From: Zhongshania aliphaticivorans
GTDB taxonomy: Bacteria > Pseudomonadota > Gammaproteobacteria > Pseudomonadales > Spongiibacteraceae
Direction: 5' to 3'
DNA: 64,000 nt
Assembly: GCF_902705875.1 (NCBI RefSeq)
Contig: NZ_CACSIK010000003.1
Coordinates: 62,001 to 126,000, forward strand
Shown: positions 46,967 to 56,568 of the stretch, piece by piece
Layout: each line of letters starts with the position of its first letter
How positions within the stretch are numbered: the first letter of the stretch is position 1
The notes under the pieces: model-generated
Told to the model about the DNA's origin: nothing
Databases searched by the model: none
The model's input: only the letters and a program-made list of their open reading frames with translations
Translations under genes and position numbers: made by a program

Positions 46967-47296
46967 CTAAGAAGATTGACTGCCCAGCAAGGCATCCACC
47001 GTCTGCAGGGCAGTTATCAATCCTTTTATAGGTAGCTGCATTCCGCGAAAAGATTCTTCTGCCATGGGCGCAATGCCACTGGCATTAGGTAATGGCTGTT
47101 TCTGATCAATTAAAAACTGCATTCTGGGAATAAAGATAAACTGCAGCCACTGGCTAAAGGTGAGTGTGTCTACCGCAAAAGGCTGCTCACTTCTCAAAGC
47201 TTCTGGCGGCGGCGCCTGTAAATCCCAGCAACCTATACTGCGCAGCTCCGCCTCAATATCCATTAACACTGCCGCCACTTTGTACGTCTTATTCAT
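46967..47296 (-). CDS. yqcC: YqcC family protein (DUF446)
   Basis: 109 aa. The core LRSIGCWDLQAPPPEALRSEQPFAVDTLTFSQWLQFIFIPRMQFLID matches the small helical YqcC family, usually beside truC in enterobacteria. It lacks catalytic residues I can recognise, and function is unknown. It lies 31 bases after dinG in the same direction and converges with the FixJ-type gene. Confidence 0.92.
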   Translation of the reverse strand: MNKTYKVAAVLMDIEAELRSIGCWDLQAPPPEALRSEQPFAVDTLTFSQWLQFIFIPRMQFLIDQKQPLPNASGIAPMAEESFRGMQLPIKGLITALQTVDALLGSQSS

Positions 47297-47327
47297 AGGT
47301 CTATCCAGATTTTCTTTGCCTAGGGCC

Positions 47328-49451
47328 CTACTCTAATATTTGTCGATAAGGCGGCATTGATGCCAACATTTTTCGACCGTAGTGACGGGTGACTATACGC
47401 CTATCCAATATTGTAATTCGGCCGGTGTCAGATTCACTCCGAAGTAAACGGCCACTTGCCTGTATCAATTTAACCGCCGCGTCCGGCACCGTAATATCCA
47501 TAAACGGGTTGCCATTATTGCGGCTAATCCACTCCGCCAAGGCCTCTTCTACAGGGTCTTCAGGCACCGCGAAGGGGATTTTTGCGATCAGAACATGCGA
47601 GCAATATTTGCCCGGCAAATCCACACCTTCGGCAAAGCTTGCCAAACCAAATATGACACTACCCTTCCCCTCATCCAATCGCTTTCGATGCTGAGTCAGT
47701 ATCTCATGCTTGGGTAGGTCATCCTGCGCGAGAATCCGTCCCTGCCATTGCGCAGGCATATTGTCTCGCACTGCACGCAACTGCTTACGAGACGAAAACA
47801 ACACTAAATTTCCCGCATCGGGCGACATAAGCTCTGGCAGCATTTCAATTAATGCCGCTGTATGCCCCTCTGCATCACCGGCATCACAGGGCATCGCGGG
47901 CACATATAGCTCACCGGCTTCCGCATGCTGAAAAGGGCTGGGCACCACCTCAAAGCTAGCATCACTGTCGAGACCGGCGCGCATACTAAACCGTTTAAAA
48001 CTTCCCAGCGCGGTGAGGGTTGCCGATGTCAGCACCGCACCATAGCATCTTGACCACAATGCGCTTTTTAGGGCGTGGGCAGCAAGAATCGGGCTAGCGT
48101 TTAACTCAATATCAAACAAGCCCTGCCCCGACTCTGTCAGCGCCACCCAACGCGCGTTGGGAGGCCGTTCTTTTGAGACATCACTGGCATAGGACCGCCA
48201 CAGCACGCAGGCACTCTCAGCCCTAAAGCGCGCCGAAGACACCGTTGCCAGCCACTGCTCTGTCACTTCACGGCTCGCCATCAGTTGATTGCCGTCTAAA
48301 TCGTCCTGAAAGGTATCAATCAGGCGCTCAGACTGCTGAATAATACCGTTAAACCCTTCTGCCATTCCCCTAGCGTGGGCAGCTAACTCTGCTGGCACCA
48401 CCCCATCCGGAAAGCGCACACTCTTGCCTCCCTGTCGATCTTCAGCGTTTTCAAGCAAACTTTCGAGTATCGGCCGCAGTGGCACCAAACCCCGCCGCAC
48501 GGCGATTAATTGGGTTAATAAACTTTCTAACTGTAATCGCGCACTCACATCCATTGCCGGCACGGCGATCATCGCATTTATTGCCCGCTCAATTTGCTCC
48601 AACCAACGTTCAGTGGCTGCCAGACGGAAATTGGCGCTGAAATGGTTTATGACTTTATCAGGAAGGTGGTGGGCTTCATCGAAGATATAAATACACTCTT
48701 CTGGTGGCGGCAATATAGCGCCGCCTCCCAAGGCGAGATCAGCCAATACCAAATCGTGATTTGCCACTATCACGTCCGCCTGAGTTAAGGACTCTCTGGC
48801 CTTAAAAAAACTACATTGCTTTACATGACTACAGCGGCGGCCAGTACACTGTGCATGATCCGTAGTCACCCGCGTCCATTTATCATCGGCAATAACGGTA
48901 TCCCAATCGTCGCGATCACCGGCCCATTTACCCACGGCCATTTTCTGCGCAAAATCGGTATACAGGGATAAGCTGTCTGCGTCTGGCGCAGCCATATGTT
49001 CATCCACATATAATGGCAATACTTTAGCATCGGCCCCTGACAGCAGCTGGTCTAACTTTGACAGGCAGATATAACGTCGCCGCCCCTTAGACAAACTCAC
49101 CGTAAATTGCAGACCACTATTGGTAAGAATATCAGGAAGGTCGCGATAGATAATTTGTTCTTGAAGCGCCACCGTTGCCGTTGATATTACCAAGGTCTTA
49201 TTTGTTTGCTGGGCCACTGGAATAGCTGCAACTGCATAAGCCAAAGTTTTACCTGTGCCCGTGCCAGCCTCAACCACACAAAGATGATCGCCACCGCCAC
49301 GCTGAAACTCTTGATTGCGTTTGATGCCGCCCAAGACCCTAGCGATATGCGCAATCATTAACCGCTGCCCATAGCGCGGGCGCAGCTTTTTAACATCTAA
49401 AAATTGTCTATACGCGTCTTGAATCGCCTTTTTCAGTGCATCAGTGAGCAC
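47328..49451 (-). CDS. dinG: ATP-dependent DNA helicase DinG
   Basis: 707 aa superfamily 2, XPD-like 5'-3' helicase. Walker A is VEAGTGTGKTLAYAVA, the DEAH box is IFDEAHHLPD, and the iron-sulfur cluster cysteines sit in HAQCTGRRCSHVKQC. Helicase motif VI is QASGRLLRSESDTGRITILDRR. It unwinds R-loops and repair intermediates. GTG start directly abutting the upstream acyltransferase stop (TAA-GTG), so they are co-translated. Confidence 0.95.
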   Translation of the reverse strand: MLTDALKKAIQDAYRQFLDVKKLRPRYGQRLMIAHIARVLGGIKRNQEFQRGGGDHLCVVEAGTGTGKTLAYAVAAIPVAQQTNKTLVISTATVALQEQIIYRDLPDILTNSGLQFTVSLSKGRRRYICLSKLDQLLSGADAKVLPLYVDEHMAAPDADSLSLYTDFAQKMAVGKWAGDRDDWDTVIADDKWTRVTTDHAQCTGRRCSHVKQCSFFKARESLTQADVIVANHDLVLADLALGGGAILPPPEECIYIFDEAHHLPDKVINHFSANFRLAATERWLEQIERAINAMIAVPAMDVSARLQLESLLTQLIAVRRGLVPLRPILESLLENAEDRQGGKSVRFPDGVVPAELAAHARGMAEGFNGIIQQSERLIDTFQDDLDGNQLMASREVTEQWLATVSSARFRAESACVLWRSYASDVSKERPPNARWVALTESGQGLFDIELNASPILAAHALKSALWSRCYGAVLTSATLTALGSFKRFSMRAGLDSDASFEVVPSPFQHAEAGELYVPAMPCDAGDAEGHTAALIEMLPELMSPDAGNLVLFSSRKQLRAVRDNMPAQWQGRILAQDDLPKHEILTQHRKRLDEGKGSVIFGLASFAEGVDLPGKYCSHVLIAKIPFAVPEDPVEEALAEWISRNNGNPFMDITVPDAAVKLIQASGRLLRSESDTGRITILDRRIVTRHYGRKMLASMPPYRQILE

Positions 49452-50621
49452 TTATATCGCCTCTTCAACGACCCGCAGATCCCGACTACGCAACTGATTA
49501 CACACGGGATTAGCATATATTTGCATCGCCTTGATGCGGAATTCTTGAGGTATTTGAGCAAACCGTTGCTCAAAATTTAGCCTGTCCTGCTCGGTAATCT
49601 CCGGCACGGTTAATTCCTGCCACCGGTCATCATTGTATAAACTCGTATAAGCCAAAACATTGCTTGCATGCAGGTAGTATTGATCAATGATGGCATCATC
49701 AAGCTTTGCCGCCACCATCGCAGCATCTGAAAACTCTCCGCTTAAAGGCGCACCAAAGGTGACATGCACATCGCCTTTATTGCCCAAAATCCCCACCGCA
49801 ATGCTTTTCAAGTCTTCGTGTTCGGCTTTGAGATAAGCACCATCGCGTTCAACATGCACCAGCTCTTGGGCTTTGGCCGCATCTAAGGGATCCCACTCAT
49901 AGGAAATCGACACCGGCACAATATTCAACTTATTGATGTAATCAGAAAAACTTTCATCGGGTTTCTTCTGAGCCATGCCGATCATTTTTATTATTGCAGC
50001 TTCGGTAGCATCGTTACCGTCTTTCGCCCGCCCCTCACGCTGAGCAATCCAAATTGAACTGCGCTCTTCCAGCAGGGAAAATCGAATATAGCTCGACAGC
50101 TGCTTAAATGCTGCCAACATCTGCCGAGGACCCCGCGCAGAACGACGCACAATAAAGCTTTTGTTAAGACGCATAAGATCTGCGGCAAAGGGTTTGGATA
50201 ACAAGTTGTCGCCAATGGCAATGCGCACAGTATCTCGATCTTGATGGTACAAGGCGTAATTTACAAATGCGGGATCAAGGGCAATATCACGGTGATTACT
50301 GATAAATAAATACGGAGAATCGGCAGCCAACTCATCCAGCCCAAGAACGTTGAAACTGCAGGTGTGATCTTCAATCATCGCGTCCATATAACGCTTGATA
50401 ACAATCTGAAAATCCCCCACGCTGCTAATACCGTTAAGCTCTCGGCCCAAATACCAGCGAACGAATGGACGAACCAACCATGGCAGATAGCGATTGAGCT
50501 TAGGAAGGCGCAGATTCGCGACCACATTTAGCAGTTCTGGATCAACCAGTAACTTAGCTAAAACCGGCGCAACTTCGTCGTCGTGGTACGGCCGGATATC
50601 AGCAAAGTCATCCATCGGCAT
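49452..50621 (-). CDS. Glycerolipid acyltransferase (PlsC/PlsB-type LPLAT)
   Basis: 389 aa. The acyltransferase NHxxxxD motif is ISNHRDIALDPAFVN, followed by the second motif region SFIVRRSARGPRQM and IWIAQREGRAKDG. It has no obvious membrane signal apart from a hydrophobic patch (LPWLVRPFVRWYLG). It acylates a glycerolipid, probably glycerol-3-phosphate or a lysophospholipid; the exact substrate is open. It is upstream of dinG with zero spacing and diverges from the patatin gene. Confidence 0.87.
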   Translation of the reverse strand: MPMDDFADIRPYHDDEVAPVLAKLLVDPELLNVVANLRLPKLNRYLPWLVRPFVRWYLGRELNGISSVGDFQIVIKRYMDAMIEDHTCSFNVLGLDELAADSPYLFISNHRDIALDPAFVNYALYHQDRDTVRIAIGDNLLSKPFAADLMRLNKSFIVRRSARGPRQMLAAFKQLSSYIRFSLLEERSSIWIAQREGRAKDGNDATEAAIIKMIGMAQKKPDESFSDYINKLNIVPVSISYEWDPLDAAKAQELVHVERDGAYLKAEHEDLKSIAVGILGNKGDVHVTFGAPLSGEFSDAAMVAAKLDDAIIDQYYLHASNVLAYTSLYNDDRWQELTVPEITEQDRLNFEQRFAQIPQEFRIKAMQIYANPVCNQLRSRDLRVVEEAI

Positions 50622-50789
50622 ATGCTCTCAACAAGATAAAGGGGCGTACAATAAAGGATTCACTGGCAATCGTCATCTGCCAAGCACTAACACCGGCACA
50701 AAAAGTGCAATCTAAATAGGGTTAACTAACAGGCCACGCCAGCTAAAATAGTGGTGCCTTATGATTCTGATTAAGGCCAAAATCACCCA

Positions 50790-50825
50790 GATATTGTTAT
50801 TCAACGCGGTAGCGTTAACAATATC
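50790..50825. repeat. Long inverted repeat in the acyltransferase-patatin divergent region
   Basis: Ten-base arms GATATTGTTA / TAACAATATC enclose an inner ACGC-GGTA-GCGT stem, with a four-base bulge on one side. It is 90 bases before the patatin start. No T-run follows. It may be an operator or an mRNA stem; the rest of this ~290-base gap shows nothing clear. Confidence 0.5.
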
Positions 50826-50913
50826 AGCAAGAAGCCTCGGCGCGACAAGGTTTCATATTTAGATGCCTTCACAATTGAGCTGCGCGCCAGCCAGTAATCA
50901 GAGCGAGTAAGCA

Positions 50914-52377
50914 ATGTCTCGACGAAAAGATGTAATCGAACAAGAGTTGGCCAACGCCGAGAGCTACGACCAGTGGAAAGCTGCAGCAATACGCAGTGAC
51001 GAGAAACGGGGCTTAGACTACTGGAAAAGTGTCGACCGCAGTGGTTTATACGATTTCAAATCCATCCGCCTACGCTTAGACCGACTTCGATCACTTCGCG
51101 CTAGCGGAGACAATCAAGGCCTTTTATTTTCCCTAAACGAAGGCATTCACGGCAATATGGGCGGAATGGGGAGCGCCAATCTCTACAAAAAAGCGCGCTT
51201 TGGAACAAAACAGCTCATTGTTGAATATATAGAAGAAATAGGTTCAGCACTGCTACACCTTGCCAGCGATAAAGCCGAAGACATTCCACTAGAAGAACGC
51301 TTCGAGTTTTTTCAGCGCGCCAGTCATTGCTTTGGTCGCTCGGCATTAATGCTAAGCGGTTCTGGCACACTGCTTTATTTCCACCTCGGCGTCGTAAAAG
51401 CCTTATGGGAACAACAGCTACTCCCTCCCATTCTGTCAGGCTCTAGCGGTGGAGCATTAATCTCTGCGCTGGTTGGCACCCATACTCGCGCTGACCTCGC
51501 TAAAATATTTGCCCCCGAGTATATCCGCATAGAAGTTGAGCGAGATGCAGGCTTATTCTCTGGCTTTAATATATTCAAACCCAATGTCATACCGCAAAAA
51601 GTCGTTGAAGAGCTTCACGAACGCCTAATACCCGACCTCACCTTTCAGGAAGCTTATGAGCTCACAGGGCTACAAATTAATGTCTCGGTAGCACCGGCCG
51701 AAAAACACCAAACATCTCGATTACTCAACGCGGTTGCCTCACCCAACGTCTTGATTCGTGAAGCGGTAAAGGCGTCTTGCGCTTTCCCTGGCGCCTTTCC
51801 CCCGGTCACCCTAGCTGCCAAAAATCAGCGTGGCGAACGCCAACCGTATCTGGCTTCTCGCAAATGGATTGACGGCTCAGTGAGTAACGATATGCCCATC
51901 AAACGCGTGGCGCGTTTATATGGCGTTAATCACTTTATTGTCAGCCAAACCAACCCCATTGCCCTGCCCTTTATTTCTGAATCTAAAGACCAGCAAGGCT
52001 GGGGCATTATCAAACACGCGATGCGCAACACAACCCGCGAATGGCTATTAGCAGGCACCAAACTCATCGCCAAGCCTGTTGGCCTCAACCCCAGCCTTAG
52101 TAAAGTTGTTAACATGACGAGCTCGGTGCTTGCCCAAACCTATACCGGCGACATCAATATTTTGCCGCCACGTCGCCTCCACAATCCCATGGGTTTACTC
52201 TCTGAGCGCTCTACCGAAGAAATCATGCAGATGATTAAAGACGGTGAGCGCGCATGCTGGCCCCACATAGAAACAATTCGCCTACAAACTAGCGTTAGTC
52301 ACGTCCTTGATCGTATATTAAGAGACATGGAGCTACGCCTGATTAACGACTCAAAACAAACCCGAAGAAAATCGTAA
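50914..52377 (+). CDS. Patatin-like phospholipase with N-terminal DUF3336
   Basis: 487 aa. The N-terminal ~110 residues (SYDQWKAAAIRSDEKRGLDYWK, IRLRLDRLRSLR) are the DUF3336 cap found on fungal/bacterial triacylglycerol lipases such as yeast Tgl3-5. The patatin domain has the oxyanion region LMLSGSGTLLYFHLGVVKAL, the nucleophile GSSGGALIS and the dyad Asp in KWIDGSVSNDMP. It would hydrolyse stored neutral lipid or phospholipids. It heads a three-gene plus-strand lipid set with 13-base spacing to the next gene. Confidence 0.92.
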   Translation: MSRRKDVIEQELANAESYDQWKAAAIRSDEKRGLDYWKSVDRSGLYDFKSIRLRLDRLRSLRASGDNQGLLFSLNEGIHGNMGGMGSANLYKKARFGTKQLIVEYIEEIGSALLHLASDKAEDIPLEERFEFFQRASHCFGRSALMLSGSGTLLYFHLGVVKALWEQQLLPPILSGSSGGALISALVGTHTRADLAKIFAPEYIRIEVERDAGLFSGFNIFKPNVIPQKVVEELHERLIPDLTFQEAYELTGLQINVSVAPAEKHQTSRLLNAVASPNVLIREAVKASCAFPGAFPPVTLAAKNQRGERQPYLASRKWIDGSVSNDMPIKRVARLYGVNHFIVSQTNPIALPFISESKDQQGWGIIKHAMRNTTREWLLAGTKLIAKPVGLNPSLSKVVNMTSSVLAQTYTGDINILPPRRLHNPMGLLSERSTEEIMQMIKDGERACWPHIETIRLQTSVSHVLDRILRDMELRLINDSKQTRRKS

Positions 52378-52390
52378 CGGAAGCAATGCA

Positions 52391-53224
52391 ATGACTCACC
52401 AGCAAAGTACCTTTAGCAGCCGCTCAGGATGCCGAATATATACACAAAACTGGCAACCGGTAGGCACGCCAAAAGGCGTATTAATTCTGGTACATGGACT
52501 GGCCGAACACAGCAACCGCTACGTGGGCATTGCCCAATTCTTCACCCAACAAGGCTACGCAGTTTATGCTTTAGATCACGAGGGGCACGGCCACTCTCAA
52601 GGCCTTCGCGGCTATATCAATCATTTCGATGATTTTCTAGACACGCTAAATCAATATTGCGATGACGTGGCTAAATTGCACCCAGACCAAAAACTATTTT
52701 TAATCGGCCACAGCATGGGCGGCGTCATTGCCACCGCCTACCTTTTGCAACACCAACAAAAAATAGCTGGCTGTATATTATCTGGTGCAGCCTTATCGGC
52801 CAGCGAATTACTTAACCCCGTCACAAAAATAGTACTTCGCGTCCTTTCCGCGCTATTCCCCAAACTTCCCATGCTGCAATTAGAAGCCAATGACGTCTGC
52901 CATGATCCCGAGGTTGTTGAAGCTTATCGCAATGATCCACGGGTATTCACTGGCAAAATCAGGGCGCGACTGGTGAATGAAATTTTACGCACGGGCGATC
53001 ACGCCCTAAAAAATGCTGCCGACATCACCATCCCTATGCTCATCCTTCACGGCGGCGATGACAAAATGGCACCACCCAGCGGCTCCGAAAAACTCTATGC
53101 TGGAATTTCATCCAAGGATAAAACGCTTACTATTTACCCCGGCCTCTACCATGAAATTTTTCTTGAGCCTCAAAAACTTGAAATTTATGCAGAAATACAT
53201 GAGTGGTTGGAACAAAAATTGTAA
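52391..53224 (+). CDS. Monoacylglycerol-lipase-like alpha/beta hydrolase
   Basis: 277 aa. Hydrolase_4 (serine aminopeptidase S33) fold: ILVHGLAEHSNRYVGIAQFF near the N-terminus, ALDHEGHGHSQGLRGYINHFDDF, nucleophile IGHSMGGVIAT, the Asp region LILHGGDDKMAPPSGSEKLY and His in GLYHEIFLE. This layout is that of human-type monoacylglycerol lipase / bacterial lysophospholipases. It follows the patatin gene and should complete breakdown to fatty acid and glycerol. Confidence 0.92.
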   Translation: MTHQQSTFSSRSGCRIYTQNWQPVGTPKGVLILVHGLAEHSNRYVGIAQFFTQQGYAVYALDHEGHGHSQGLRGYINHFDDFLDTLNQYCDDVAKLHPDQKLFLIGHSMGGVIATAYLLQHQQKIAGCILSGAALSASELLNPVTKIVLRVLSALFPKLPMLQLEANDVCHDPEVVEAYRNDPRVFTGKIRARLVNEILRTGDHALKNAADITIPMLILHGGDDKMAPPSGSEKLYAGISSKDKTLTIYPGLYHEIFLEPQKLEIYAEIHEWLEQKL

Positions 53225-53305
53225 TTGCAAATCGGTAATAGAAGGACCGAACACAAATAAGCGCCAATAAAATCAAAAGTGGCTCAGCACTCAAGGAATA
53301 GCACC

Positions 53306-55651
53306 ATGCAGGAAACCAGCAATAATCCGTGGCCCAGCGACATAGATGGACCCATTGTTTTTATCGTTGACAGTATTAGCCGAACAGAAAAATACCTTTT
53401 AGAAAAAGCGATACGCGATAATCAGCCCAAGGGAGCAAGCTTTCATATTGCCCAACGCCAATTGCGACAAACGTCCAATCGTAAACGGCGTGCAAGTTCA
53501 CTCTTGCTTGAACTAACCAAGTCCAATGACAATCCCTACTTTGTGCCATTACGCATTTGCTGGCAAACCAGAACCCAGGAAGGTAATCACGGCGTCTCTC
53601 TGCGAGATTTAATAACCGGCAATAGAGAATACCCCAGCCCTTTCCAGCAAAAAATCCGTCTGCGCAAAGACCGCAACAGTTACAGCATCAGCATTGGCCT
53701 TGGTGCCACACTAAGCCAATTGAAAGAAGCTTGCGCCCAACACGCCCATAAACACGGCAGCAATCAAGACCTTGTCAAATTTATTGATCGCTCTGCATTT
53801 TTGGCCCTTGAAAAAACGGAACGCCTTACCAAAGGCGCGCGCTATAAAATTCCACAACTGCTCAGCGACGAGGTCATTCGCAAACCCGCAGTGATCGAAG
53901 CCCTGTCCAAAATAAGCGAGTCTAGCGGCCGCTCAATGGACAGCTTAATCAAAGAAGCAAAACTCTGCCTCAATGAAATGTCGGCAAAACCTAATATGCT
54001 CGGCACCGATATGGCAGCCGCATTAGGCCGCTTTATGTACACCCGAGGATTCGATAAAAACATCGATTTTGCAGAAGGTGATATTGACCGCATCCGCAAA
54101 CTTCTTAAGGAAAAGCCGGTCGCCTTCCTATTTACCCACAAGTCACACATGGATGGTTTTTTGTTAATGACCATCTTTCACGACCAAAACTTAACCCCGC
54201 TGCACCTTTTTGGTGGCATCAATATGAATATGCCGGGTATTGGGCCAATACTTCGGCGCGCCGGTGGTATTTTTATTCGCCGCAGCTTTCAAAATGATCC
54301 GGTTTACAAGGTGATTTTCAAAAACTATATCGACTACCTTGGCGAAAAACGCTTCCCCCTAATGTGGGCACTGGAAGGGACTCGTTCACGCACAGGGAAA
54401 TTAATGCCGCCTCGCTACGGCTTAATCAACTACGTCGTTAGCGCTCATATGCGCGACGATGCACCCGACTTAATCCTCATGCCGGTTTCCATCACTTATG
54501 ATCAAGTACCTGAGGTTGCCGACTACGATGCATTACAAGCGGGCGGTAAAAAACGCCCCGAGTCTACCTCATGGTTTATGGAATACATCAGCGGCCTGAA
54601 AAACCCCCATGGCAAAATCCATGTGCGCTTTGGTGAAGGCGTCCCCATTAGCGAATATATCGATCACAACAACCGAACCCCGCAAACGCGAAATATTCAA
54701 AAAATTGCCTTTGAACTTGCCGTGGATGCCAACAACGCCACCCCGATCACCGTAAACTCACTCATCTGCTACGTCGTGCTTGAACATGGCCACAAGGCCA
54801 TCACTTTCAGTGAATTAAACACCGACATAAACGAATTACTAAGCCTGATTAAACTACTAAATTTTTCCGCTACCGAAGACGTTCGCAACCTAGACGAAGC
54901 CGGTATTAGAAAATGCCTAGAAGAACTCGGAACCACCGGTGTCATAGACATATTCAATGACGGTATTGAATCGGTATACATGCTACCTAGCGGTGGTGGC
55001 CGCACCGCCGCTTATTATCGCAACGGCCTAATCCACTTTTTCATCACCAGCGCCATCGCCGATATGGCACTATTGGCCGTGAGTGAAACCGGCGATGAAG
55101 CTATCGCTCAGTTTCATAACGAAGCATTAAAGCTGCGGGACATGTTTAAATACGAGTTTTTCTTTGAAGGCTCTAGCGCCTTTATTGTTCTGCTAGAAAA
55201 AGAGCTGGAATTACGCGCTCCCAATTGGCGCGACAGCGTGAGACAGGGCAGCAAACCAACTCGGAAGTTGTTAGCCGGCATCACCCCCATTCTTGGTCAC
55301 GGTACACTTCGGCCCTTCTTAGAAGCCTATCTGGTACTCGCCCGCGCACTGAGAATGCAGGCTGTTGGTGAAGTAAGCGATCCAAAAGCACTCATCAATC
55401 ATGCCCTAACACTTGGCAAACAGCGGGTATTACAAAAACGTATCCATTGTGAAGAGTCAGTATCTGGCAGCTACTTTGAAAATGCGATAAAGATTGCAGA
55501 AAGCTTAGACTTACTCAAAGCCGGCGATGATGCCGTAGCAGGTCGCCAACGCTGGCTTGAAGACCTCAGAGAAACGTCTGCAAACGTGCGGTTTTTAGCC
55601 TCAATGGCTGACGCCAAACGTTTGCAGGTCCGCACTCAACTTGAGAAATAA
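53306..55651 (+). CDS. plsB: Glycerol-3-phosphate acyltransferase (PlsB-like)
   Basis: 781 aa. Acyltransferase block I is FTHKSHMDGFLLM (Hx4D), then GGINMNMPGIGPILRRAGGIFIRRSF and the LEGTRSRTGKLMPPRYG block, the DHAPAT/PlsB order. C-terminal PlsB-like helical region is present. It makes lysophosphatidate from glycerol-3-phosphate and an acyl donor. I chose ATG 53306, with AAGGA ahead; the GTG at 53279 is possible. The last 18 bases of the gene, including its stop, belong to a direct repeat whose second copy lies 1.27 kb away, marking the edge of an insertion. Confidence 0.9.
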   Translation: MQETSNNPWPSDIDGPIVFIVDSISRTEKYLLEKAIRDNQPKGASFHIAQRQLRQTSNRKRRASSLLLELTKSNDNPYFVPLRICWQTRTQEGNHGVSLRDLITGNREYPSPFQQKIRLRKDRNSYSISIGLGATLSQLKEACAQHAHKHGSNQDLVKFIDRSAFLALEKTERLTKGARYKIPQLLSDEVIRKPAVIEALSKISESSGRSMDSLIKEAKLCLNEMSAKPNMLGTDMAAALGRFMYTRGFDKNIDFAEGDIDRIRKLLKEKPVAFLFTHKSHMDGFLLMTIFHDQNLTPLHLFGGINMNMPGIGPILRRAGGIFIRRSFQNDPVYKVIFKNYIDYLGEKRFPLMWALEGTRSRTGKLMPPRYGLINYVVSAHMRDDAPDLILMPVSITYDQVPEVADYDALQAGGKKRPESTSWFMEYISGLKNPHGKIHVRFGEGVPISEYIDHNNRTPQTRNIQKIAFELAVDANNATPITVNSLICYVVLEHGHKAITFSELNTDINELLSLIKLLNFSATEDVRNLDEAGIRKCLEELGTTGVIDIFNDGIESVYMLPSGGGRTAAYYRNGLIHFFITSAIADMALLAVSETGDEAIAQFHNEALKLRDMFKYEFFFEGSSAFIVLLEKELELRAPNWRDSVRQGSKPTRKLLAGITPILGHGTLRPFLEAYLVLARALRMQAVGEVSDPKALINHALTLGKQRVLQKRIHCEESVSGSYFENAIKIAESLDLLKAGDDAVAGRQRWLEDLRETSANVRFLASMADAKRLQVRTQLEK

Positions 55652-55788
55652 ACCTAGCCAGCCCACGCCAATCTCTTGATTCACCCACTAGATGTCCGCT
55701 TTGGCCATCTAGTGGTAAAAATGGCCCGTGGCCAACTTATAGTAAAGTGCTTTATCGTGCGCCATAAACGACGGCATGGGTAAATTAG
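55634..55788 (+). repeat. Direct repeat, copy 1 (155 bases), at plsB 3' end
   Basis: Begins ACTCAACTTGAGAAATAA, including the plsB stop, and ends TAAATTAG. It shares almost the whole length with copy 2 (56906-57057). It contains a stem at 55685-55715 with arms CCACTAGATG / CATCTAGTGG. Together the copies enclose the recombinase remnant and higBA. Confidence 0.85.
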
Positions 55789-56171
55789 CGGACAGTCGCC
55801 AAAGTGAATTGAAGGTCAAAGATGTAATGCACGGCCCTGCAGTGCTTTCAAGAGGGCAAGTTGTGCAGCTGAAGACAGGAAAACCGGTACGATTTGAAAT
55901 AGCAAAGCAAACGCGAGAAACGCTGGTCATATTTCGACACGGCAATACTCCCATATAGTGCACCACTGGGCAGAAATGATTGGGCTTAACAGTCCCGGCT
56001 TATGGTACTCATTCACTGAAACGGACAAAGGCTACGCTGATTCACCGAAGAACGAAAAATATTCGAGCGGTGCAGTTACTTCTCGATCACACAAACTTAG
56101 ACAGCATGGTGCGTTACCTTGGCGTTGAACTGGATCATGCTCTGGAAATAGCTGAGAAAACTGAGGTATAG
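55789..56171 (+). pseudogene. Tyrosine recombinase remnant
   Basis: The conceptual translation from the end of repeat copy 1 reads DSRQSELKVKDVM then QLKTGKPVRFEIAKQTRETL, the middle of a phage-type integrase. After stop codons (TAG at 55956, and a second in-frame stop near 55977), the same frame continues with YGTHSLKRTKATLIHRRTK, LLLDHTNLD and YLGVELDHALEIAEKTEV, which hold the box II Arg, the H-x-x-R-like region and the Tyr end. The N-terminal half, much of the middle and the reading frame continuity are lost. It is not IntI-like; it matches the small chromosomal integrases found scattered on mobile elements. Confidence 0.75.
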
Positions 56172-56198
56172 CAATCCATCGAAAGTCGATACAGAGCG

Positions 56199-56264
56199 GA
56201 GTAACGCTCGCCATCACCGGTGGGAAGCAGAGGCTTTGGCATCCAGTGCATGGCGTGGTTATGT
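56199..56264 (-). repeat. attC-like recombination site 1 (after higA)
   Basis: On the minus strand it runs from ACATAAC to GTTACTC. Outer arms pair CGCCAT with ATGGCG and CAC(T)GG with CCGGTG, leaving one unpaired G in the first arm, as in integron attC sites. It starts seven bases after the higA stop. The R' box deviates from GTTRRRY. Confidence 0.65.
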
Positions 56265-56270
56265 GCTATT

Positions 56271-56558
56271 TTAAGCCGCAACAAGCTTCTTCACGTTGAG
56301 TTCATTGCGATGTTGTTCGGCATGCCAGAGCTCATATTGGGACTGCTGATTCATCCAGCTTTCTGCAGAGGTATCAAAAGCAATAGAAAGCCGGATAGCC
56401 ATTTCGGGGCTGATACCGGCCTTGCCGTTCAATACGGCACTCAAAGTCTTGCGGCTAACGCCCAATGCCTCTGCAGCCGCCGTAACAGTGAGGCCAAGGG
56501 GCTCAAGACAAAGCTCTCGCAATACTTCACCAGGGTGAGGAGGGTTGTGCATCAACAT
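56271..56558 (-). CDS. higA: HigA family antitoxin
   Basis: 95 aa. Xre-type helix-turn-helix: [70 protein letters not shown], the HigA/VapI signature. It neutralises HigB and represses the operon. It lies 10 bases downstream of higB, so the order is toxin first, as usual for HigBA. An attC-like site follows its stop, consistent with a gene cassette. Confidence 0.94.
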   Translation of the reverse strand: MLMHNPPHPGEVLRELCLEPLGLTVTAAAEALGVSRKTLSAVLNGKAGISPEMAIRLSIAFDTSAESWMNQQSQYELWHAEQHRNELNVKKLVAA

Positions 56559-56568
56559 TTACGGTACC

